The notes under the pieces are model-generated. The model saw nothing but the letters and a program-made list of their open reading frames with translations. It was not told the origin of the DNA and did not search any database. From Symsagittifera roscoffensis (lineage: Eukaryota; Xenacoelomorpha; Acoela; Convolutidae): a stretch of 64,000 nucleotides of DNA. Shown here in pieces: positions 10,606 to 20,455 of the stretch. The stretch lies in assembly GCF_963678635.1 (NCBI RefSeq), contig NC_087065.1:50786452-50850451 (forward strand), written 5' to 3'. The translations under genes and the position numbers were made by a program. Each line of letters opens with the position of its first letter. Position 1 is the stretch's first letter.

Positions 10606-11031
10606 CTAATATAGATATATAACTATATATTTTTGCAAAATAATTTTGTTAGTGAATATTGAGTTTGCTCTTTGTGATTTATGATATTGTATGCTTTTGA
10701 TGTATTCTATGAATACTTTCGAAAATTCTAAATCTATATCGTCTGTTTGAATTACATATTTGTTATGAGCTGTTTGTGGTGTGCTGAATTCTATGGTGTA
10801 GATTCCATATTGTTGTTTTAGGTTACATATGTCTTTTAGATAATTTTCTATAATTTGTCTTTTGATTTTTACATCCGGGAATTCTGCTTTGCATGGACTG
10901 ATTCCTGGTTCAAACAAGTTTATGAGTAAGTTCTTACAAAATTGTGTTTGTCCTCTATCATGGAGTGAATCTATAAGAAAGGGAAAAACTGCTTCTTCAT
11001 CTGGACTTTCGTCACTTTGAGTGTGGCTCAT
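10606..11031 (-). CDS. Gag N-terminal ORF, copy B (141 aa)
   Basis: Starts MSHTQSDESPDEEAVFPFLI; nearly identical to the copy A ORF at 2521-2120. Eight extra C-terminal residues arise because a local indel shifts where the stop falls. It follows the leader and the right-hand terminal-repeat candidate. Confidence 0.5.
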   Translation of the reverse strand: MSHTQSDESPDEEAVFPFLIDSLHDRGQTQFCKNLLINLFEPGISPCKAEFPDVKIKRQIIENYLKDICNLKQQYGIYTIEFSTPQTAHNKYVIQTDDIDLEFSKVFIEYIKSIQYHKSQRANSIFTNKIILQKYIVIYLY

Positions 11032-11693
11032 GTTTTCGTTTGATGACTGTTAATATATAACTATCAATATGTCTAATTGGTTGATTCCAATTATATAGGT
11101 GTACTGGTTTGTGTTTATATTGCTTTTTTATTCTTCTTTTTCATCTTTTTGATGAGTTTGAAGTTGTTTCTGAGTCGGAAAAAAAATAATTGATCATGGA
11201 TGGGGCAATTTTTATTTATTGATTCCTTTAATTTGTATAGTTCGTCTAAATTGTTGGTTTCTGATTCGGAAAATGCGTTTCTTTTTTTTTGAAAATCTTT
11301 TTCGTGTGATTTGTCTTTGTTTGCTTATAATTTTTCTTTTTATTGTTTGTCGTTTTGTTCGAATGTATCCAACTGTTTCTGTATGTGGGGTTATTACAAG
11401 ATCATATTTTTGAGTTTCTATTTCACAATTGTGTAAAACGATTGTTTGTTTATTTCCTAAATTTTTGAATGACATAAGGTTTAGGATGAGGGATGCTAGA
11501 AGTTATTAGTGATTTTTATTTTTCTAGACTGTTAGTCCTCACGATTTTTTGGTTAGCTTAACCTGGGTCTTTTTGTTCAGGGTTGGAGAGAAAAGTATAT
11601 CGATTCCGGAGAATGATTTTTTACTTTCTTGTGGCTAGTCTAAGTTAAAGTGTTAACATACTTAATCTTACTTAGGGGTAGTGATTGTGTTCA
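11032..11693 (-). other. Retroelement leader of copy B, with small basic ORF
   Basis: The stretch 11114-11693 is present only in copy B. It contains an 87-codon frame (11475-11212) that is strongly basic in its second half (KRQTIKRKIISKQRQITRKR, then FSKKKKRIF). It also holds a GGGTTGGAGA...ATCGATTCC motif at about 11580-11608, echoed by GGGTTGGAGA...ATCGATCC at 11697-11722. Short direct repeats (TTGTGT) at its ends suggest it was deleted from copy A by microhomology. Confidence 0.5.
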
Positions 11694-12450
11694 AGGGTTG
11701 GAGAATAGTAAATCGATCCACAAGGTTCAGGTAAAATTAGAACGCAAGTAGTTCGTTAGATACTATTTTAAATTTACTAAGTCTAAGATCTATCCTGGGT
11801 CTGGTAAAAGGAGGGTTCAAGTGAAGGATGAATAACCGAAGTTCTTCACTGTTTAGCCTAATTTGAATGGTTAGTGTTATTGAAAATTTCCATTAGTCCT
11901 GGGTTTGTTGAAAAGGTTGGGTAGTGAATCGACGTTTGAGGTCGTTAGACACTTAATAAGTGAGTGGGGGAGAACAAAAGTGTTTTTTTTTATCCAAGGA
12001 TAAGCCTGGATGATCAGAATTAAAACTTAATGAAATAGAAAATTTATTAAGATCCAAGGATAAGCCTTGATGATCTGGTTTAAAATTAAGAAAATTTAAG
12101 TTTAAAATGGTTTAAATTTATTTGATATAAAGTTTTAGTTTGATATGATGTTAGTTAGCTTATGATTGCTGTTATGTTTAGGTGATGAAGCTGGAACAAC
12201 AGGATGATTTATATATACTAACAATTTATTGTCATGCTACTAATTTTTATTTTTATATTTAATAAATATTTTTCAAATAACTATGTTTTATATAATACTG
12301 CAGAAGTTGAGAAAACGATCTGAGCTCTTTTTTTCAATCGTTATTGTACATTAGTAATTTTGTTTAGCGCCTGAAATAATCATGAAGATTTTCTTCAAAA
12401 TTTTATGTTTGCAAATGAAAATCTAAATTCATTGCTAATAAGATTCGAAA
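11694..12450 (-). repeat. Right-hand terminal-repeat candidate of retroelement
   Basis: Near-identical partner of 2600-3362. On the minus strand it has a TATA-box-like TATATAAAA (12294-12286) and an AATAAA-containing segment further on, as expected of an LTR promoter and poly(A) region. Homology with the left copy stops abruptly at about 12450 (AAGATTCGAAAT), so this is the outer edge of the element or duplication. Confidence 0.6.
12286..12294 (-). promoter_or_regulatory. TATA-like box in terminal-repeat candidate
   Basis: TATATAAAA read on the minus strand, upstream of the leader and gag. The corresponding position in the left copy is altered by one base. Confidence 0.4.
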
Positions 12451-14916
12451 TAAAAAAGTTTGTGTTGGCTTTTGCCGTACAACCATGAAACTAAATGGTA
12501 AGTTTCTATGTAGTCGTATGTCGTCTCCTGTTCAAGGTCTTCTTCCAATACCGGGTAGTTCCAGTATTGTGCGGAATATTGGCTCTGATCTATTGAGTCG
12601 TAGAGACATTTCAGTTAAGTTATTATCGTGTAACATTTTGAAAATGTTTTGTCTAATTTCTAATCTATATTTGGTTAATTCTAAGCTATTAAAGTCTTAT
12701 TCGAGACTTATTGTCGCACCAGATGAGTTAGATCCTTTTGGTTAACTCATAGAGTAATTTCGGATAGGGTACACCGTCTGCTCGTCACGCTATCTTATTT
12801 TCGGCCGGATAGATTCGTGCAACTTCTTAGTCTAATACCGATCCTAATCTTACTCTTATATCTACTAGTCTCAGGGTGTTTAACTAGTCTCTGCTAGGCT
12901 CAATAGATCTAGATCATACTGGCTTATTGCGGCTGCTGAAGTTCTCTTGGAGAAGCAACTAATTTCTAAGTTAAATTCAAATCTCTCTGGTGCTGAAAAT
13001 ACAAGTATTTTCAGCACTTACAAATAAGTGGGTTGTTAGTTGGATGGATTATGATTGGTTAATATTAAATATTTTACAGTGGTAAAATATCTAATTTATC
13101 CAATAATAAAATGTAGTTTAGATCAAGTTCCAGTTACTCTACGGACAAACAAATCTAATTGATATGGACGCATTTTTGGGCTGAAAACACCATATTACTT
13201 TCAAGTATTGTATAACAGGTGAAAGCTAGAGACATTCCTTACCATGCTTCAGTATTCCAGTACACCAACCAACTTGGTTTTGGTTCCATTAGCAAATACC
13301 TTATAGCGTAAATAAGGTCAGCTCAAAAATTGTGTCGCAAAATCCGCACCGCAATGAGCAAAAAGATCAAGAAAATGAGCTTAGCATATGGAGATGCTCT
13401 ATGTTTTACCATTTGTTGCTGGATTCCACAAGCGTAAAAAAATTTTGAAAAAAGGCCCCTTGTTACGGATTTTGCGAAAAATTGTTGTTGCTTTGTTGAG
13501 AAATCCGTGTGCTTTGTTGAGAAATCTAGGAAAGTTCGTTGAAGGGAAGCGAAATCATTCAGTACTTCGACTTGATACAAGCGATAATGTTGTTTTTTCA
13601 GTAATTAACCATCCTGTACGGACAAAAAAGGCTTGCATTCAATTTTATACAGATAATGTAGCAGAATTGACTCAAAATCGATTTAGTTTGATCCAAAAAT
13701 GAAGTTTAAAAGTCAATTTCAACCCATTCTCAATCGATTTAAATCTTTTTTGTCTACTTTTTTGATTTCATTTGCCTACGGATTTTAGAAACAATAAAAT
13801 CAATTTAAATAGATTTTTAACAACTTTTTTGTATACTCATTTTATACAAATTATATACAGAATATATTCAGATTTTCTAAACTATCAAACAATAGAGAAA
13901 AAATGCGAAAAAAACTCAAGTAAGCTTTTTAATTGACTTTTTGTTTTCATGTTTGGCTCAAAATTGAACTATGAAGATAACTCTAACTTTTTTGAACTCT
14001 AACTCTGAGTATAACTCTAAACATCTAAATTTTTTGCATTACAATGAATAATTCTAATTTGAGTTGTTTAATAATATTAGAAATTGCGCCTAGAACCTTG
14101 ACAACAAAAATGTTTTTTAAAAATACTTGGCATGGTTTTATTTCTCATTACCTCGGGAACCTTTAGTTTTACACAATTCGAGAGGGAATCCCTTTAACGC
14201 AATAGTTTGCGGTAAAAATTCTCCTTGAGTAACTATTACTCTCTGTAGCTCTGATACAGACTTTAAGATGGAGCACAAAATTTTGCTCAAGTTCCGAAAG
14301 AAAATGAATAGTTAAGTTAAATCAATTGTTGAGATATTCTTGGTTTTCACTACCTTGCGAAAATCCATTTAAATCCATTTCTGTCATAATTTTTTTTTCA
14401 GTAAAAATCTAATTAATCCTCTGTGAATCAATTTCCGTAGTTAAATGGGCTATTGTAAATTAAATTTTGTACTATATATTATCTGTATAAAAATCGATTT
14501 CAATCTCGAGTTTGTTAGTGCGGGCAGTTATATTTGTTAATGCTTCTTTTTTCAATTTTGACTTTTTATCTTTGAAAATTGGGATTACAAGTTTCTAAAT
14601 TAATATATAAAGCGCATTTTCGACAAAGTTAGTATGTGTACATCGAATATGAGGTCAGTCAGATTTGTCCAAAAGCATCGATATCAACTTCAGCTATGAA
14701 AACTATCTATCGAAGAAGTTTTTGTTCTAAAGGTGGAATGTATGCCCGCTAAGTAACCTTGGCTAATTGGCCCATTGTAATCAATTAGAGTATTTGATTC
14801 CGTACTATGTTGGTGAAAAGAAAAGGGAGATACCTATAAAACAAAAAGTCATACAAATATAAAAGATTCAGCTAAATTTACACGTTTCAACTATTTTGAA
14901 CAGTGAGTCTCCCGTC
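12451..14916. other. Intergenic or 3' flank between retroelement and Amt
   Basis: No gene is supported. A plus-strand 86-codon frame at 12485-12745 starts ATGAAACTAAATG followed by GTAAGTTT, a good splice-donor match, but has no recognisable protein. At 13555-13595 lies a diverged fragment of the R1 repeat end (CTTCGACTTGATACAAGC). From 13970 to 14030 there is a short CTCTAACT-type repeat. The Amt 3' UTR should lie just below 14917, but its end was not recognised. Confidence 0.5.
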
Positions 14917-15566
14917 TCAAAACTTGGTTGCAACCACCATTTCCTCTTCCGCATCTAAATTAGCCACGTTGTTTAAATTCCTGATCTGGACTGTCGGGGA
15001 ATTCTGTCCAGAAATAACCAGGCTCAAGCTCTGATGAGAGGATCCTTCAATGTGCTCTGAGCTCGGGTAATTTCCCTGCAGTCGTCTCAGCGCCTTGTCA
15101 ACTCCATTGGAAACTGTGCTTCCTGGCCCCACCACCATTCGATCGGTGGATGCTCCGTTGAGTCCACTCTGCATGAGGTGTTCCGGTTGCATCGCCTCTA
15201 TTTGCATGAGTAGATCTTGCGTGTTGGCGCACCGGCTTTTCTTCCGCAAACTACATGTCATGTTATGCAGCAGAAAACGGCAGTGTATACTTTCAAGCTG
15301 ATCGAACGTGGCGTTTTTGGGAATAGTGGCGAATTTGTTGCCATCTATGTCAAAAATGTCGCCCTTGTTGTGGTCGAAGGAGCCGTGGATGGCATGTTCC
15401 ACCAGATCCGCCCCGAATACCTCAGTGGGGAAGGAGGCCCGCAGCCCCATTGTGTATTTGAGTGGGAGCATGATCAAAGTTGTCATCACAATGGTCCACA
15501 CGATGCAGCAGACGGCGTAGAGACATTGCACTCCAAGGAGGAAGAAGCCTCCATTGTGCAGCAAGC
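14917..15566 (-). CDS. Amt: Amt last coding exon, 650 bp, C-terminal helix and tail
   Basis: The acceptor is GTTTCTCAG before GCTTGCTG. It encodes GLLHNGGFFLLGVQCLYAVC and the last helix (IVWTIVMTTLIMLPL), then the conserved juxtamembrane GLRASFPTEVFGADLVEH. In characterised family members this region couples the subunits. A long cytoplasmic tail of roughly 150 residues follows. It contains a possible Ser-rich regulatory stretch and ends in VVATKF before TGA at 14917-14919. Only the first half of the exon is alignable with confidence. No clear AATAAA was found in the first 300 bases after the stop. Confidence 0.94.
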
Positions 15567-17130
15567 CTGAGAAACAACGACAGAACAGATAATATCATTC
15601 TCGAACTTGTATTTTTTTCAGGAACTACAGACAAAGTTATAATTTCATTTGGGAGAGAGAAGAGAAGATCAACTTACGCTGTTCGTAAGGCCCTGTTGAA
15701 GTGTCAAAGCCTTTCTGTTGAAGTGTCAAAAGAAGTTCAAAAAATAATTTGAAAAGAGCAACTAAGGCAGCAAAGTTGGTTGATCTCTGTTAAGCCGAAA
15801 ACAAAACTGCTGGCATAAAATATTTTGAGCTTTAAAGCAAAGGCGGGCAATTTTTGTTGGGGTGGACGCCCCCATTCCCTCAGGGATTCGTCCGCCTAAC
15901 CAACCAAAGGGTCCCCCTTTTAGTATTAATTTATGAAATCCATTTTTGGTCGAATAAACTGCTGAGTTACAGTTTTTGTCACTTACTCTTAATGAAACAA
16001 TAAAAAAACATCAGAAAAAAATTCAAAATTCCCAGAAAAAAAATTGACTCGTTAGTGTAAAATAAGACGAGGTCAATTTGAAAAAGAAGCAAAAATTAAT
16101 TTTAATTTTTTTTTCGAATTCATTTTTGGTAAGTTTACAAGCTACAAAAGAATTTCAATTATGAAAACAACCTTCAAACAAAAAACTATGCTTTGGAAAG
16201 CAAGTAAGTTAGTACAAAAACCACAAAGAATTCGTGCTTCGTGGAATTAGTAGAAATTGAAAAAGTCGTCGTTGATAAAAAATCTTGATTCGTTTAAAAA
16301 AAAACCTCGCCAAAACCCAAATCTACCTTTTTTTTCAGAATGGCTAGAGGTAAGTTGCAAGTCGTTGAAAATGTGGATTGCGGGCGAATGAAAGCAATCG
16401 GAATTTCTATTAGCTTTCTCTGAATTTGCATGACTGTACGTCAAAATTTGTATTTGTTAGAATCAAGGCTGCGTTACTTTCATTTCTTTTCAATTCATGT
16501 ATGCCAAAAATGCCAAAATGAACACGACGAATGCTTTGTTCAAGTGATTCATGAGCACAATTCAATCAATTTTTTATAGGCAAAAAGTATGGCGTCTTCC
16601 AATCACTGTTCGGTTTCCTTTAATTTTCAATTAAAAGTGCTAATTGAATGGGAAAGCCAGACACATTGTTAGAAGATAAAAAGACGGCGACCTGAGCGCA
16701 GCTTTTAAAATAACAAGAAAATTGAACCAGTAACAAGAATCGGTTTTTTTATCAGGTTTTTGAACCAATAACAAGAAATAATTCAAGTTAAGAACACGGA
16801 AAAGAAACGGAGTCTCTCAACACATGCAATACAACAAGACTAATGCGTTAAATAGTGAACAGAAAAAGAGAAGGAGGTCGATTTTTTTGGAAAAGAAGTT
16901 CAAAAAATACCTAAAAAATTAAAAAAGGCAGCAAAATTAGGTTCGGCCCTGTCGAGTCAGAAACAAAACTATTGTTAAAAAAAATGGAGCTTCAAAACAG
17001 CGTCAGGAGGATTTGGAGGAGGACGCATTCATCAAAATGGAGCTTTATAAACTCACTGTCCTGAAAAGTTTTTGATGTAAGCTCAAGTTTTGATTAGCGC
17101 CATTTGAAGTCAGTAGAGTGTGAATTATCG

Positions 17131-17260
17131 AGCTCTTCCAAAACGCTATAAAAACAATTCTGCCAACGTTTTCTGATCACATTCTGTTCACGCAAAGGAA
17201 GAAAAGTAACAAGCAAGGAATTTGAACACGTTCAGTCTCAACATGACATCAAAAATAGGT
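17131..17260 (+). promoter_or_regulatory. Module 1: TATA box, leader, ATG, donor-like GT
   Basis: GAGCTCTTCC then TATAAAA at 17147-17153, ATG at 17243-17245 in CTCAACATGACATC, and a donor-like ATAG|GTCAGT at 17258-17260. There is no GAANNTTC element upstream. First and most distinct module. Confidence 0.5.
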
Positions 17261-17408
17261 CAGTTTAAAGTTTTTCAAATTGGTTTGATCGAGTTAGAAT
17301 CATAATCTCACAGCCCAGAAGATTTATCAATAAAAAATAATTTCGAATGACTGTAAATCACCGATCAGCTGTTAAAGAAACGGGTTAGTATAATGTAGAT
17401 TAATTTCG

Positions 17409-17536
17409 ATGAGGTGTTTGTGAATGATGAAGTGTTTGTCGACTTAATTTTTTTGTTTGTAAATGATGAGGTGTTTGTCGACTTAATTTTTTTGTTTGTA
17501 AATGATGAGGTGTTTGTCGACTTAATTTTTTTGTTT
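17409..17536 (+). repeat. 39-bp tandem repeat, three copies
   Basis: GATGAGGTGTTTGTCGACTT followed by AATTTTTTTGTTTGTAAAT, repeated three times. It amplifies the GTCGAC segment of the module and lengthens module 2 to about 420 bp. Confidence 0.85.
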
Positions 17537-17549
17537 AGAATATGATTTT

Positions 17550-17690
17550 CTGAGCTCTCCGAAAACGCTAAACTCAATTTCGGCCAAAATTTTTGTTCAC
17601 AGGTTAATTACGAGAAGAGAGTAAAAGCAACAAGCAATGAAACTGGACGAGTTCGTATCTCAAGGTGACATCAAAAGTTGATCAGTTTGA
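17550..17690 (+). promoter_or_regulatory. Module 2: degenerate (TATA lost)
   Basis: The GAGCTCTCC box is kept but the TATA position reads GCTAAACTC (near 17567). The ATG is GTG at 17665-17667. The upstream part contains the 39-bp tandem repeat. Confidence 0.45.
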
Positions 17691-17840
17691 ACTTGTTCAG
17701 TTTGATTGGATCGAGTTGGAGTTATAAAATCACAGTGCAGAAAAGTTGTTAATGAAAAATAAAATCTTGGTTGGGGCCATTTAAAATCGGGTGACTGTAA
17801 ATCACCACACAACTGTTATTACAGGGGCTGGTATAACCCA

Positions 17841-18043
17841 GAAACTTCTCGATTATCAAGGGAGGAAACCTTGATCGACGTAATGCATAAATGTTTGTAA
17901 ATTTTTTTCTGAGCTCTCAAAAAACGCTATAAAAACCCGTTTTACCAAAGTTTTCACTCCACAGTTTATTTACGGGAAGGAAAAAGGGTCAAAAGCCATA
18001 AAATTGAACTCGTTTTTTTTTCAACGTGATATCGAAAATTGGT
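17841..18043 (+). promoter_or_regulatory. Module 3: GAANNTTC, TATA box, leader
   Basis: GAAACTTC at 17841-17848, TATAAAA at 17928-17934, GTG in place of ATG at 18026-18028, donor-like TTG|GTCAGC near 18042. Confidence 0.5.
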
Positions 18044-18199
18044 CAGCTAATGTTTTTTCAGTTTAGTTTGATAAGGGCCATCAAATATCGGTTGACTGTA
18101 AATCACCAAAGTTTGAAAAAATTGAAGTCATAATAAAAGCCATTAAAAATCGGTTGACTGTAAGTTACAAAACAGCTGTTGTAACTGTGGCTGATAAAA

Positions 18200-18400
18200 T
18201 CTAGATTATTCTTGATAAACAGGGAGAGGTGTTTGTCGACGTACTTTTCTGTTTTAAAAATGATTTTCTGAGCTCTCTCGAAAGTGCTATAAAAAATTAA
18301 ATTTTACCCAAGTTTTCTATTCACAACTTAATTACCAGAAACAAGTAGGGGTAACTAGCAAAGAAACCGACCTTGAATAAACCTCAACATGACATCGAAA
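18200..18400 (+). promoter_or_regulatory. Module 4: TATA box, leader, ATG
   Basis: The upstream element is degenerate (GATTATTC). TATAAAA is at 18288-18294 and ATG at 18389-18391. The donor position is changed to TTGTCCGT. Confidence 0.5.
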
Positions 18401-18564
18401 TTGTCCGTTTAAGTTAGTTCAGTTTGGTTTGATCGACTTGGAGTCATAATCTCACAGTCGAGAAAACTTATCAATGAAAAATCAACTCTCATATTAGGGC
18501 CATTTAAAATCAGTTGTCTGTAACTCATCGAACAGCTGTTATAATCAGGAGCTGGAATAATCTT

Positions 18565-18765
18565 GAATATTCTCGATTATCAAGGTAGGAAATGTTTGTC
18601 GACGTAACTTTCTTAATTAGAATTTTTTTCTGAGCTCTCCCAAAATGCAATAAAAACCCATTTTGCCAAAGTTTTCTCAGCACATTTTTATGGGAAGAAA
18701 GTAAGGGTCAAAAGCAATGAAATAGTTTTCATTTAATTTTCAACATGACATGGACAGTTGGTAAG
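18565..18765 (+). promoter_or_regulatory. Module 5: GAANNTTC, CAATAAAA box, ATG, consensus donor
   Basis: GAATATTC at 18565-18572. The box reads GCAATAAAAACCC near 18648. ATG at 18745-18747 is followed by ACATGGACAGTTG|GTAAGC, a consensus splice donor at 18761. Confidence 0.5.
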
Positions 18766-18916
18766 CTCATGTTTTTTCGTTTTAGATCAAGTTGGAGTCA
18801 TAATCTTACAGTCCAGAAAAATTATCAATGAAAATTCAAGTTTTAATTAGGGCCATTTAAAATCGGTTAACTATAAGCCACCAAACAGCTGATATAAAAG
18901 TGGCTGGTATAAGGTG

Positions 18917-19120
18917 GAATGTTCTCAATAATCAGGGGAGGAGGTGTTCGTCGACGTAATTTTCTGGTTTAGAATATGATTTTCTGAGCTCTCCCAAAAT
19001 TGCTAAACTCAATTTAGCCCAATTTTTTTTGTTCCCAGGTTAATTACGAGAAGAGAATAAAGGTAACAAGCAAGGAAATTGAAAGTGTTCATATCTCAAC
19101 GTGACATTAAAAAATAGTCA
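18917..19120 (+). promoter_or_regulatory. Module 6: GAANNTTC, TATA lost
   Basis: GAATGTTC at 18917-18924. The TATA position reads GCTAAACTC (about 19002) and the start codon is GTG at 19101-19103. Near-copy of module 2 without the 39-bp repeat. Confidence 0.45.
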
Positions 19121-19276
19121 GTTTAAACTTGTTCAATTTGATTGGATCGAGTTGGAGTCATAAAATCACAGTGCAGAAAAGTTATTAATGAAAAATAAAA
19201 TCTTAGTTAGGGCCATTTAAAATCGGTTGACTTTAAACCACCGCACAACTGTTATAACAGGGGCTGCTGTAACCCA

Positions 19277-19480
19277 GAAACTTCTCGATTATCAAGGGAA
19301 AAATTGTCGATCCATTTAATTTACTTGTTTGAAAACTTTTTTCTGAGCTCTCACATAACGCTATAAAAACCCATTTTACCAAAATTTTTTCTCCACAGTT
19401 TACTTAAGGGAAGAAAATAAGGGTCAAAAGCCTTAAATTTGATCTCGTTTTTTTTCAAACTGACATCGAAATTTGGTCAG
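19277..19480 (+). promoter_or_regulatory. Module 7: GAANNTTC and TATA box
   Basis: GAAACTTC at 19277-19284, TATAAAA at 19362-19368, CTG in place of ATG at 19460-19462. Near-copy of module 3. Confidence 0.5.
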
Positions 19481-19604
19481 CTAAGGTATTTTTAGTTTAA
19501 TTTGATCGACTCTCAGAGTCCAGACAAATTTGAAGTCTTAATAAGGGCCAATTAAAATCGGTTGACTGTAAATCACCAAACAGTTGTTGTAACTGTGGCT
19601 GATA

Positions 19605-19815
19605 AAACCTAGATTATTCTTGATAAACAGGGCGAGGTGTTTGTCGACGTACTCTTCTGTTTTAAAAATGATTTTCTGAGCTCTCTCGAAAGTGCTATAA
19701 AAAAATTAAATTTTACCCAAGTTTTCTATTCACAATTTAATTACCGGAAACAAGTAGGGGTAACTAGCAAAGAAATCGACCTTGAATAAACCTCAACATG
19801 ACATCGAAATTGTCC
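19605..19815 (+). promoter_or_regulatory. Module 8: TATA box and ATG
   Basis: TATAAAA at 19696-19702 and ATG at 19798-19800. Near-copy of module 4, including the changed donor. Confidence 0.5.
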
Positions 19816-19973
19816 GTTTAAGTTAGTTCAGTTTGGTTTGATCGACTTGGAGTCATAATCTCACAGTCGAGAAAACTTATCAATGAAAAATCAACTCTCA
19901 TATTAGGGCCATTTAAAATCAGTTGTCTGTAACTCATCGAACAGCTGTTATAATCAGGGGCTGGAATAATCTT

Positions 19974-20175
19974 GAATATTCTCGATTATCAAGGTAGGAA
20001 ATGTTTGTCGACGTAACTTTCTTAATTAGAATTTTTTTCCGAGCTCTACCAAAATGCAATAAAAACCCATTTTGCCAAAGTTTTCTCAGCACATTTTTAT
20101 GGGAAGAAAGTAAGGGTCAAAAGCAATGAAATAGTTTTCATTTAATTTTCAACATGACATGGACAGTTGGTAAGC
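19974..20175 (+). promoter_or_regulatory. Module 9: GAANNTTC, CAATAAAA box, ATG, consensus donor
   Basis: GAATATTC at 19974-19981, GCAATAAAAACCC near 20057, ATG at 20154-20156 and TTG|GTAAGC at 20170. Near-copy of module 5, with the CAATAAAA variant and the donor kept. Confidence 0.5.
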
Positions 20176-20324
20176 TCAAGTTTTTTCATTATAGATCAAG
20201 TTGGAGTCATAATCTTACAGTCCAGAAAAATTATCAATGAAAATTCAGTCTTAATTAGGGCCATTTAAAATCGGTTGACTATAAGCCACCGAACAGCTGA
20301 TATAAAAGGGGCTGGGATAGTCTA

Positions 20325-20455
20325 GAATGTTCTCATTAATCAGGGGAAGAGGTGTTCGTCGACGTAGTTTTCTTGTTCAGAAATTAATTTTCTGAGCTCT
20401 CCCGAAACGCTATAAAAACCCAATTTTGCCGACATTTTCCGTTCACAAACGTTTT
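20325..20455 (+). promoter_or_regulatory. Module 10: GAANNTTC and TATA box, truncated leader
   Basis: GAATGTTC at 20325-20332 and TATAAAA at 20411-20417. Similarity ends after CCGTTCACAAAC near 20452, so the leader and ATG are missing. Sequence to the right is unrelated. Confidence 0.5.

Larger units (their letters stand above)
2600..12450 (-). mobile_element. Retroelement copy B, internally deleted
   Basis: On the minus strand the order is: terminal-repeat candidate (12450-11694), leader, gag (11031-7904), retropepsin (7841-7176), N-terminal reverse transcriptase (to about 6120), env-like region (6115-4290), Ser/Thr/Pro-rich ORF (4203-3307), and a second terminal-repeat candidate (3362-2600). 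The order gag-pr-RT and the sequence motifs fit a Ty3/gypsy-type LTR retrotransposon or endogenous errantivirus-like element. The rest of RT, RNase H and integrase are missing. Many stops and frameshifts make it inactive. Confidence 0.75.
17100..20455 (+). repeat. Tandem array of ten ~360-bp promoter-like modules
   Basis: Ten imperfect direct repeats. The conserved order in one module is: AGGGCCATTTAAAATCGGTT, a CAGCTGTTATAAC segment, GAANNTTCTCGATTATC, GTGTTYGTCGACGTAATTTTC, TTTTCTGAGCTCTC, an (A/G)CGCTATAAAAACCC box, TTTTGCCAAAGTTTTC, a purine-rich leader, and CAACATGACATCGAAAATTG followed by GTCAG. Box-to-box spacing is roughly 333-364 bp except where a 39-bp repeat is inserted in module 2. 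Modules 2-5 and 6-9 are near-copies 1.41-1.44 kb apart. The layout resembles a stress-inducible TATA promoter with first exon, but no downstream exon was found. Confidence 0.8.

Noticed and set aside
15095-15752. Several plus-strand open frames over the last Amt exon
   Set aside because: They mirror the conserved minus-strand coding sequence and have no recognisable protein features.
17365-17577. Minus-strand ORF with three NKKIKSTNTSSFT repeats
   Set aside because: It is the translation of the 39-bp tandem repeat (39 = 3 x 13), not a gene.
17100-20455. CRISPR-like array
   Set aside because: Repeat units are ~360 bp and degenerate without unique short spacers, and the genome is eukaryotic.
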